From an uncultured Clostridia bacterium (GTDB lineage Bacteria > Bacillota_A > Clostridia > Oscillospirales > Oscillospiraceae), in the NCBI GenBank assembly GCA_946408145.1, contig CAMJQX010000115.1, positions 1 to 5,506 on the forward strand: a DNA stretch of 5,506 nt, given 5' to 3'. The notes under the pieces are model-generated. The model searched no databases. It was not told the DNA's origin and saw only the letters and a list, made by a program, of their open reading frames with translations. A program made the translations under genes and the position numbers. This document shows, in pieces, positions 1 through 5,234 of the stretch (within the stretch, counting starts at the first letter, position 1; the number at the start of each line of letters is the position of its first letter).

Positions 1-1290
1 GAGTGGGTCTCCGCCAACCCCACGGGCGACCTGCACTGCGGCCACGCCCGCAACGCCGCCTGGGGCGACAGCATCTGCCGCCTGATGGAGGCAAGCGGAT
101 GGGACGTGCTGCGCGAGTACTACGTCAACGACGCCGGCAACCAGATCGTCATGCTGGGCGAGAGCCTGACCGCCCGCTACTTTGAACACTTTGGCCGGGA
201 CTACCCGCTGCCCGAGAACGGCTACCACGCGGAGGACGTCAGGCAGATCGCCGAGGAGATCGCCGCGCGCGACGGGGACAAGTGGCTCAACGCCGACCCC
301 GGAGAGCGGCTCGCGTATTTCATGACCGAGGGCAAGACCCGCGAGCTTGAGAAGATCGACCGCGACCTGCGCCTCTACCGCGTGCGCATCGACTCCTGGA
401 TGCACGAGACCTTCTTCTACGAGAACGACCGGCAGCGCATCGAGGCCTGCCTGCAGCGCATGAAGGATCTGGGCCTGACCTACGAGAAGGACGGCGCGCT
501 GTGGTTTCGGAGCACCAACTACGGCGACGAAAAGGACCGTGTCCTGCGCAAGAGCGACGGTACCCTCTCCTACATGACGCCGGACATTGCCAACCACGTC
601 CACAAGGTCGAGCGGGGCTATCCGCTGCTGGTCGACCTCTGGGGCGCCGACCACCACTCCTACGTGACGCGTATGCAGGCCGCGCTCAAGGCGCTCGGCT
701 ACCCCGAGGGCACGCTGTCCGTGGACCTGATCCAGATGGTGCGCATGGTCGAGGACGGCAAGGAGGTCAAGATGTCCAAGCGCACGGGCAACGCCATCAC
801 GATCCGCGAGCTCTGCGAGGACATCGGCGTGGACGCCGCCCGCTGGTTTTTCGCCTCCAAGGACGTGTCCACCCACATGGATCTGGATCTGAAGCTCGCC
901 CGCTCGCAGGACAACAACAACCCCGTCTACTACGCGCAGTACGCGCATTCGCGCATGTGCTCCATCCTCTCGAACCCGAAGATGCCGCGCTTTGTGCGCG
1001 CCGAGAGCTATGACCGGCTCACGGACGAGAAGGAGCTGCAGCTTTTGAAGATGATCGGCGAGTTCCCCGCCGAGGTCGCGAACGACGCCCTGCTGCGAAA
1101 GCCGAACAAGATGGCCGACTATATCCTGTCGCTCGTCAAGGTTTTCCACAGCTACTACAACAGCACCAAGGTCTATAACCCCGAGGATCCGGAGCTGACC
1201 AACGAGCGCCTCGGTCTGATCGTGGCGCTGAGGATCACGCTCGCCAACGCCCTGAATCTGATCGGCGTCTCGGCGCCCGAGAGCATGTGA
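1..1290 (+). CDS. argS: Arginyl-tRNA synthetase, C-terminal part (5' end outside window)
   Basis: This class I cytoplasmic aminoacyl-tRNA synthetase charges tRNA-Arg with arginine using ATP. The reading frame is open from base 1 and encodes 429 residues to the TGA at 1288-1290. Bacterial ArgRS is usually about 550-580 residues, so the N-terminal add-on domain and the first part of the Rossmann fold lie before the window. Visible landmarks are the ANPTG segment followed by the HIGH-type motif HCGH (window residues 12-15, bases 34-45), the KMSKR loop (residues 257-261, bases 769-783), and the DALR-type helical anticodon-binding domain. That last domain starts near the segment NNPVYYAQYAHSRM and ends in the typical LIGVSAPESM tail. 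There is no frameshift. It is the first visible gene of a co-directional cluster and is 70 nt from the next gene. A start at the internal ATG at base 85 is not real, because the HIGH motif lies upstream of it in the same frame. Confidence 0.97.
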   Translation, partial: EWVSANPTGDLHCGHARNAAWGDSICRLMEASGWDVLREYYVNDAGNQIVMLGESLTARYFEHFGRDYPLPENGYHAEDVRQIAEEIAARDGDKWLNADPGERLAYFMTEGKTRELEKIDRDLRLYRVRIDSWMHETFFYENDRQRIEACLQRMKDLGLTYEKDGALWFRSTNYGDEKDRVLRKSDGTLSYMTPDIANHVHKVERGYPLLVDLWGADHHSYVTRMQAALKALGYPEGTLSVDLIQMVRMVEDGKEVKMSKRTGNAITIRELCEDIGVDAARWFFASKDVSTHMDLDLKLARSQDNNNPVYYAQYAHSRMCSILSNPKMPRFVRAESYDRLTDEKELQLLKMIGEFPAEVANDALLRKPNKMADYILSLVKVFHSYYNSTKVYNPEDPELTNERLGLIVALRITLANALNLIGVSAPESM

Positions 1291-1298
1291 GCCTGCAG

Positions 1299-1318
1299 GG
1301 GAGGGGCTTGTCCCTCCC
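1299..1318 (+). other. Small GC-rich hairpin between argS and the LUD gene
   Basis: Bases 1299-1305 (GGGAGGG) pair perfectly with 1312-1318 (CCCTCCC) around a six-base loop. The hairpin starts 8 nt after the argS stop codon. No T-run follows it, so it is not a standard intrinsic terminator. It could act as a weak attenuator, a pause site or a 3'-end stabiliser after processing between argS and the downstream genes. The rest of the 70-nt gap holds only the ribosome binding site of the next gene. Confidence 0.45.
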
Positions 1319-1347
1319 GCAAGCCTGCGATTCCGATAAAACGAAAC

Positions 1348-1353
1348 AGGAGG
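1348..1353 (+). promoter_or_regulatory. Strong ribosome binding site of the LUD-domain gene
   Basis: A perfect AGGAGG lies 7 nt before the ATG at 1361 and fixes that start. It suggests the LUD gene is translated independently of argS even if both are on one transcript. Confidence 0.85.
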
Positions 1354-1360
1354 AGAACAC

Positions 1361-1990
1361 ATGGACAAAAACATCGTAAAACGCAATGAGCTGCTGGCGC
1401 AGAAGGTCATCAAGGGCCTCGAGAGCCGCAACATGTCCGGCTACTACGCCGAGGACCGCGAGACCGCGCTTCAGAAAGCGCTGGAGCTGATCCCCGAGGG
1501 CAGCAGCGTCACCATGGGCGGCGGCGTGAGCGTCGCGGAGATCGGCCTGGTCAAGGCGCTCAAGGAGGGCAGCTACAACTTCATCGACCGCAACGACTAT
1601 GAGGACAAGCGCAAGGCCATGCTGCTGGCCTACGACGCCGACGTGTTCCTCGCCAGCTGCAACGCCATCACCGAGGACGGCGTGCTCGTCAACATCGACG
1701 GCAACGCCAACCGCGTCTCCGCGATCGCGCACGGCCCGAAGAAAGTCGTGATGATCGTGGGCATGAACAAGGTCTGCAGCGACGTGGACGGCGCCATGAA
1801 GCGCGCCCGCAACGTGGCCGCGCCCATCAACGCCCAGCGCTTCGGCCTCTCCACGCCCTGCGCGAAGACCGGCGCCTGCATGAACTGCAAGTCGCCCGAC
1901 ACGATCTGCTGCCAGTTCCTGATCACGCGCTTCTCCCGCCACGCCGGGCGCATCCACGTGATCCTGGTCAACGACAATCTGGGCTTCTGA
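1361..1990 (+). CDS. LUD-domain (LutC/DUF162-like) protein
   Basis: This 209-residue protein belongs to the LUD family, whose members LutB and LutC take part in lactate oxidation to pyruvate in Bacillus. Stand-alone members like this one are widespread in anaerobes, usually labelled 'lactate utilization protein', and their reaction is not established. Supporting segments are the glycine-rich MGGGVSVAEIG (residues 52-62), the core NAITEDGVLVNIDGNANRVS (101-120) and VVMIVGMNKV (129-138). The C-terminal region carries cysteines C167, C173, C176, C183 and C184 within a TGACMNCKSPD context, ending in RIHVILVNDNLGF. No signal peptide or membrane segment is seen, so it is probably cytoplasmic. The start has a perfect AGGAGG 7 nt upstream. 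No lutA or lutB partner lies in the window, so a lactate role is only a family-level guess. The next gene begins 2 nt after its stop. Confidence 0.88.
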   Translation: MDKNIVKRNELLAQKVIKGLESRNMSGYYAEDRETALQKALELIPEGSSVTMGGGVSVAEIGLVKALKEGSYNFIDRNDYEDKRKAMLLAYDADVFLASCNAITEDGVLVNIDGNANRVSAIAHGPKKVVMIVGMNKVCSDVDGAMKRARNVAAPINAQRFGLSTPCAKTGACMNCKSPDTICCQFLITRFSRHAGRIHVILVNDNLGF

Positions 1991-1992
1991 GC

Positions 1993-2274
1993 ATGGAGCG
2001 AATCGAACGGATCCGTCAGATGGAGGAGCGGCTGAACCGCCTGACCGCCTGGCTGGAAAACGCGGAATATGTCCTCGCTGCCCGCGCCGCCGCCAGGGAG
2101 GACGCGGACGCTCTGGCCGCCTATCTGGAGAGCCCGGAATGGCGCGCGGATTTCGAGGCTGACGAGGGAGGCCTGCTCCCGCCGGAGCTGCCCCGCGGCG
2201 TTCTTTCCGAGGACGGGATCTATGACGCGCTGGAGCGCCTGCGGGAGCTGCCGGACGCGCTGCGCGGCGAGTGA
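1993..2274 (+). CDS. DUF4298-family protein
   Basis: This is a 93-residue acidic, mostly helical protein of unknown function. It matches my recall of the DUF4298 family: an N-terminal charged helix beginning ERIERIRQMEERL, then the diagnostic stretch over residues 46-80 with SPEW, DFEADE, LPRGVLSEDGIYDAL. The N-terminal 45 residues could form a coiled coil. There is no signal peptide or membrane segment. The ATG lies 2 nt after the stop of the LUD gene and has no convincing Shine-Dalgarno sequence, so translation is probably coupled to that gene. A later ATG at 2020 (residue 10) is possible but also lacks a good ribosome binding site and would cut the family's N-terminus. Function is unknown, and the only clue is its place in this cluster. 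Confidence 0.85.
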   Translation: MERIERIRQMEERLNRLTAWLENAEYVLAARAAAREDADALAAYLESPEWRADFEADEGGLLPPELPRGVLSEDGIYDALERLRELPDALRGE

Positions 2275-2288
2275 AGGGGGGAGCGCCG

Positions 2289-2462
2289 ATGCTGCCGAAG
2301 GACCCGATGATCCTGCTGAGCTGGGTCAACACCAAGCTGCGCGACGAGTACGACTCGCTCTCCGCGCTGTGCGAGGATCTGGACGTCGATCGATCAGAGC
2401 TGGAGCATACGCTGGAGGCGGTGGGCTTTCGCTATGACGCCGCGCGCAATCGTTTCGCGTGA
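2289..2462 (+). CDS. DUF4250-family small protein
   Basis: This is a 57-residue soluble protein of unknown function. It matches my recall of the DUF4250 family: start MLPKDPMILLSWVN, then KLRDEYDSL, then LCEDLDVDRSELEHTLEAVGFRYD and a short tail. The middle reads as two or three short helices, compatible with a small helix-turn-helix-like fold, but DNA binding has not been shown to my knowledge. I chose the ATG at 2289 because a GGGGGAG ribosome binding site (2276-2282) lies just upstream and because family members begin MLPKDP. A GTG at 2271 overlapping the previous stop codon would add six residues and is less likely. The gene lies 14 nt after the DUF4298 gene and 31 nt before the next one. 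Confidence 0.85.
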   Translation: MLPKDPMILLSWVNTKLRDEYDSLSALCEDLDVDRSELEHTLEAVGFRYDAARNRFA

Positions 2463-2482
2463 GAAGGAACTGTCAAACAAAC

Positions 2483-2489
2483 GAGGTGA
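2483..2489 (+). promoter_or_regulatory. Ribosome binding site that decides the start at 2494
   Basis: GAGGTGA lies 4 nt before the ATG at 2494. An in-frame ATG at 2434 exists, but it is inside the DUF4250 gene and has no comparable site. The later start is therefore preferred. Confidence 0.75.
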
Positions 2490-2493
2490 CCGC

Positions 2494-3303
2494 ATGGATC
2501 CGATCCGTCTGTTTATCTCCCTCCCGTTCCAGCGGGACGGGAACGAGCGGGACTATCCCGACTGCATCCGGGACTTCAAGGCCCCCGAAATGAATCGCTA
2601 TCTGCGCGCGCTCCGGGAGGAGATCGTCTCCGCCGCCGAGGGGCTGGAGGACTGCGAGGTGACCGAGCTCGTCTTCGGCGTTGGTTCCTTCTGCCACATC
2701 CCGCAGGACGATCTGGAGGAGCTGTACCGCCTGATCGGCGAACGATTCCGCCTCAGCCCCCGCGTCTTGGTCACGCTGCAGGCGGCGCCGCGCGGCTTTG
2801 ACTTCTATCGCCTGAACGCGGCCAGGCATCTGAATCAGGCGCAGATCCGCTTCCTGACCCCGAGCCTGGACGAAGAGGTCCTTCGCGAGACGGGCTTCTG
2901 CCCTGTGTCTGAGCTTCTGAACGCGCTGGACGTCTGTTATCAGGCCGGGTATCACCGCTTCTGCTGCGTCGTCTCTCCGGCGAAGAATCCGAAGCCCGGG
3001 CAGCTGCGCACAACGCTCGCGGGGCTGCTGGCAAAGCGCCCCTGCGGCTTCCGCTTTGACGCAGGACTGAGCGCCGGGCAGCGGCAGATCGTCTGTGAGG
3101 CGCTCGGCGACACGTACCGTGAAACGCCTGAGGGCTGGTTCCTGCCCGGCTTCGAGACGCATGCGGCGGAGATCGACCAGATCGGCTGCGGCCTTGCCGC
3201 CGTCACGCAGGTGGGCGAGGTGCGGGTGCAGGCCAGCGCGGACCTCGATTTCTACTGTGCACACGCCGCGGATTTCGAGGCGCTCGTCCACCCGATCCCG
3301 TAA
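2494..3303 (+). CDS. HemW/HemN-like protein lacking the radical-SAM cysteine motif
   Basis: This is a 269-residue soluble protein. I recognise no exact family, but its order of motifs follows HemW/HemN-type radical-SAM proteins. LFISLPF (residues 6-12) sits where YIHIPFC would be, and MNRYLRALREEI (33-44) matches the usual YLxALxxEI. VFGVGSF (60-66) sits where the SAM-binding GGGTP lies, and VTLQAAPRGFD (93-103) matches the VTLEANP strand. TPSLDEEVLRETGF (122-135) matches QSFxDxxLxxLGR. Near the end, IDQIGCGLAAV and LDFY (227-254) resemble the HemW glycine-rich GIGxGA segment and its following Y. The CX3CX2C motif that holds the 4Fe-4S cluster is absent: only C24 occurs in the first 50 residues. 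The protein is also about 100 residues shorter than HemW. It is therefore probably a non-radical paralogue, perhaps binding haem, a nucleotide or a partner. It is the last gene of the cluster and is followed by a terminator. The family link is inferred by eye. Confidence 0.6.
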   Translation: MDPIRLFISLPFQRDGNERDYPDCIRDFKAPEMNRYLRALREEIVSAAEGLEDCEVTELVFGVGSFCHIPQDDLEELYRLIGERFRLSPRVLVTLQAAPRGFDFYRLNAARHLNQAQIRFLTPSLDEEVLRETGFCPVSELLNALDVCYQAGYHRFCCVVSPAKNPKPGQLRTTLAGLLAKRPCGFRFDAGLSAGQRQIVCEALGDTYRETPEGWFLPGFETHAAEIDQIGCGLAAVTQVGEVRVQASADLDFYCAHAADFEALVHPIP

Positions 3304-3321
3304 AGAAGAACAAAGAAGAAC
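3302..3321 (+). repeat. Two tandem copies of a 10-base unit
   Basis: AAAGAAGAAC occurs twice in direct succession (3302-3311 and 3312-3321), beginning inside the stop codon of the preceding gene and ending just before the terminator stem. It looks like a local slippage duplication of purine-rich spacer DNA with no evident function. Confidence 0.7.
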
Positions 3322-3325
3322 AATG

Positions 3326-3359
3326 AAAAGGCCGTGCGGCGTTCGCCGCACGGCCTTTT
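3326..3359. terminator. Bidirectional intrinsic terminator between convergent genes
   Basis: Bases 3326-3340 pair perfectly with 3345-3359 (15 bp) around a GTTC tetraloop. The left arm begins with AAAA and the right arm ends with TTTT, so RNA made from either strand carries a GC-rich stem followed by a U-run. It lies 22 nt after the stop of the HemW-like gene (plus strand). It also lies about 28 nt beyond the stop of the FAD gene (minus strand), so it can end both transcripts. Confidence 0.93.
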
Positions 3360-3387
3360 ATGTTGCTTGGATTCAGAGCGAGCCGGC

Positions 3388-5019
3388 TCAGAGATTGGCC
3401 AGGTAGGTGCCTACGCAGTAGCCGCCGACCAGGCAGCGGCCGTGGCTGTTGCCCATGAAGTTGATCGGGTAGTCCTGCGCGTACATATCGCCGGAGACAT
3501 TGCCGACGGCGAACAGGCCGGGGATGACCTCGTCTTCCGCGGTCATGACCTGGTTGTTGTCGTCGATGTGCAGGCCGCCGACGACCGCCAGCAGACCGGC
3601 GCCGACGCGGGTGGCGTAGAAGGGGGCTTCCTTGATCGGGGTCATGAACACGGCGTCCTTGTAGAAGTCAAGGTCCTCGCCGCCCTCGACCAGCTCGTTG
3701 TAGCGCTCGACCGTGGCCAGGAAGGTGTCGACGGGGACTTCGAGCTTCTCGGCCAGCTCCTCGAGCGTGTCGGCCTTGAAGTAGTTCTTCGGGTCGTTCT
3801 CCACACCGTTCTCGATGGTGTTCTTCGTGGTCTCGACAGAGTCCTCAAAGGTGGAGCCGAGGAAGCGGAAGTTGTCCCAGAACATGCCGCCGCCGACGGG
3901 CAGGCTCTGCAGCACGTACTCGGGGTAGTTCTTGTCGAAGATGGAGAAGGCATAGGGGGATTTGGCCTGCGTCACCAGACCGACGCACTTGCCCTGCACC
4001 CAGGTGGCCTCGTTCATGAAGCGCTTGCCCTTCGGGTCGACGAAGAGGAAGGGACCGTGCCAGAAGGAGGCGGCCTGCGGATGCATCATGGTCGGCCAGG
4101 GGCCGTCCTGCACGGCGCCGCCGGCCCACATGCCCATCTTATGGCCGTCGCCGGTGTCGCCAACAGCGCCGTTCAGCCTCGCCATGACCTTCAGGCCGAT
4201 GGGGGCGAAGTACTCCATCATCTCCTTGTTGAAGGAGATATCGCCGGTGGCCAGGACGACGCCCTTGCTGGCGTTGTACTTCACGTAGCCCTCGTCGGTC
4301 TTGCAGACCGCGCCGATGACCGCGCCGGACTCGTCCTGTACGAGCTGCTCGGCCGGGCTGTTGTACACGAACTCCGCGCCGTGCGCCTCGGCAAACTTGC
4401 GGAACAGGTGCGGGGCAAAGGTGGCCATGCCGAATTCGCCGAAGGTATCGCCGCCGACGAACATGTGGTAGGTGCGGTCCTCCTTGTGGACGATGTCGTT
4501 GGAGTGGTTCTCGCTGATAAGCGCCTGCGCGCCGTCGGCCTCAGCGATGTCGATCATCCAGTTCATGGCCTCTTCGGAGTTGTTGTGGAACTTCGCAACC
4601 AGGGACTCACGGCAGCGGCCGCCGCAGGTCTTGACCCAGCGCTTCTGGGAATCGACCTTGTCCAGCTTCAGGCCGGCCTCGTCCAGGACCTTGGAGGCCA
4701 CTGCGCCGGTACCGCCGACGCCGTTGCCGTGCAGGGTGTCGCTCTTCTCGACGAGGATGACCTTCGCGCCGAGCTCGGCCGCGCGCGCTGCGGTGCAGCA
4801 GCCGGAGTAACCGCCGCCGATGACCAGGATCTCAGTATCGACGGTCTTGACGATTTCGGATTCGGGGATGGGATCGGGCTTGACTTCCCAACTGTGCTTC
4901 GCGGGCGCCTCTTCCTCGGCGTGCGCCGCGACTCTGCCCATGCCCAGTCCGGTCAGGGAGAGGGCGGCGGCTCCGGCCACGGTGCCCTTCAAAAAGTCTC
5001 TGCGAGAGATTTTGCTCAT
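3388..5019 (-). CDS. Tat-exported FAD-dependent reductase (fumarate reductase/flavocytochrome c family)
   Basis: This 543-residue flavoprotein is probably an anaerobic respiratory-type reductase or dehydrogenase acting outside the cytoplasmic membrane. The N-terminus is a Tat signal: SRRDFLK (residues 5-11), a hydrophobic Ala/Gly/Leu stretch (about 12-32), and a likely cleavage after AHA (34). The mature part begins with a Rossmann dinucleotide fold, ILVIGGGYSG (64-73), with E91 placed to bind the FAD ribose. TGDGHKMGMWAGG (289-301), GKRFMNE (331-337), VVGGLHID (479-486) and the GLFAVGNVSGDM end segment (501-512) are typical of the FAD_binding_2 superfamily. There is no CXXCH haem site and no fused FMN domain, so electrons must come from another protein. 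The FMN-domain gene just upstream is an obvious candidate. The ATG is fixed by an AAGGAGG site. Residues matching the catalytic His and Arg of Shewanella fumarate reductase seem absent, so the substrate is unknown. 3-ketosteroid-type dehydrogenases are an alternative relative. Confidence 0.9.
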   Translation of the reverse strand: MSKISRRDFLKGTVAGAAALSLTGLGMGRVAAHAEEEAPAKHSWEVKPDPIPESEIVKTVDTEILVIGGGYSGCCTAARAAELGAKVILVEKSDTLHGNGVGGTGAVASKVLDEAGLKLDKVDSQKRWVKTCGGRCRESLVAKFHNNSEEAMNWMIDIAEADGAQALISENHSNDIVHKEDRTYHMFVGGDTFGEFGMATFAPHLFRKFAEAHGAEFVYNSPAEQLVQDESGAVIGAVCKTDEGYVKYNASKGVVLATGDISFNKEMMEYFAPIGLKVMARLNGAVGDTGDGHKMGMWAGGAVQDGPWPTMMHPQAASFWHGPFLFVDPKGKRFMNEATWVQGKCVGLVTQAKSPYAFSIFDKNYPEYVLQSLPVGGGMFWDNFRFLGSTFEDSVETTKNTIENGVENDPKNYFKADTLEELAEKLEVPVDTFLATVERYNELVEGGEDLDFYKDAVFMTPIKEAPFYATRVGAGLLAVVGGLHIDDNNQVMTAEDEVIPGLFAVGNVSGDMYAQDYPINFMGNSHGRCLVGGYCVGTYLANL

Positions 5020-5026
5020 ACGTTTT

Positions 5027-5033
5027 CCTCCTT
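5027..5033 (-). promoter_or_regulatory. Strong ribosome binding site of the FAD reductase gene
   Basis: On the minus strand this reads AAGGAGG, 7 nt before the ATG at 5019. It is a near-perfect Shine-Dalgarno sequence, fixes the start that includes the full Tat signal, and predicts strong translation. Confidence 0.9.
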
Positions 5034-5077
5034 AATGATTATTCGTCGTTTCCGGCTCATACCGGCTTTACACGAAT

Positions 5078-5105
5078 ATTTTATCATAACGACAGCCGAT
5101 GTCAA
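5078..5105 (-). promoter_or_regulatory. Housekeeping-sigma promoter of the FAD reductase gene
   Basis: On the minus strand a perfect -35 box TTGACA (5105 to 5100) is followed after 16 nt by the -10 box TAAAAT (5083 to 5078), a five-of-six match to TATAAT. The region is AT-rich compared with its surroundings. Transcription would begin near 5070-5072, giving a leader of about 50 nt before the ATG. This promoter lies after the upstream gene's terminator, so the FAD gene is probably its own transcription unit. Confidence 0.82.
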
Positions 5106-5118
5106 CAAAATATGTTGA
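5102..5118. promoter_or_regulatory. Candidate operator: 17-bp palindrome over the -35 box
   Basis: The arms TCAACA (5102-5107) and TGTTGA (5113-5118) are perfect inverted repeats separated by five AT bases. The palindrome shares four bases with the -35 box. A dimeric regulator bound here would block RNA polymerase, or could contact it as an activator from the upstream side. A further single TCAACA copy lies at 5146-5151. No regulator gene is visible in the window, so the binding protein cannot be named. Confidence 0.5.
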
Positions 5119-5166
5119 AAGTTCAGACAGATCCTAACAAGCGTATCAACAGAAGAACTGCGGCAA

Positions 5167-5214
5167 AAACACTATGTCCCCTGCCGGATGCTTCCGACAG
5201 GGGACATAGTGTTT
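5167..5214 (-). terminator. Long hairpin terminator after the FMN-binding gene
   Basis: Bases 5167-5183 pair perfectly with 5198-5214 (17 bp). After one C/A mismatch, four more pairs (5185-5188 with 5193-5196) close on a TGCT loop. On the minus strand the stem is followed by TTTTT (5169 to 5165), and it starts 20 nt after the stop codon at 5235, so it fits a terminator for the FMN-binding gene. The stem is longer and more perfect than a terminator needs, so it may also be a copy of a dispersed palindromic repeat. Confidence 0.8.
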
Positions 5215-5234
5215 ATTCCGGGTATCGTAGCCGC

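Noticed and set aside
1308..1340. Possible promoter before the LUD gene (TTGTCC and GATAAA)
   Set aside because: The boxes are poor matches, the spacing is about 21 nt, and the first box overlaps the hairpin arm.
2271..2288. GTG start for the DUF4250 gene
   Set aside because: The ATG at 2289 has a purine-rich ribosome binding site and gives the family's usual MLPKDP start.
1235..2335. A 366-codon open frame on the minus strand
   Set aside because: It lies opposite argS, the LUD gene and the DUF4298 gene. The product is Ala/Arg/Pro-rich with no recognisable domain, as expected for antisense frames in GC-rich DNA.
2434..2493. An upstream in-frame ATG for the HemW-like gene
   Set aside because: It lies inside the DUF4250 gene in another frame and lacks a ribosome binding site. 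The ATG at 2494 has GAGGTGA at the right distance and begins just before the conserved LFISLPF strand.
2494..3303. Naming the gene as oxygen-independent coproporphyrinogen oxidase
   Set aside because: The cluster cysteines needed for radical-SAM chemistry are missing and the protein is too short, so the catalytic name is not supported.
2473..3351. A 292-codon open frame on the minus strand
   Set aside because: It is antisense to the HemW-like gene and overlaps the bidirectional terminator. It has no motif and no start signal.
3388..5019. Haem-binding flavocytochrome c
   Set aside because: The Cys pairs in the protein (for example CC at residues 74-75, and C132 and C136) do not form CXXCH, so no c-type haem site is present.
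3334..5118. A 594-codon open frame on the plus strand opposite the FAD reductase gene
   Set aside because: It is the antisense shadow of a clear Tat flavoprotein gene in GC-rich DNA. Its translation is a low-complexity mix rich in Val, Asp, Gly and Leu, no ribosome binding site was found, and it runs through the terminator region.
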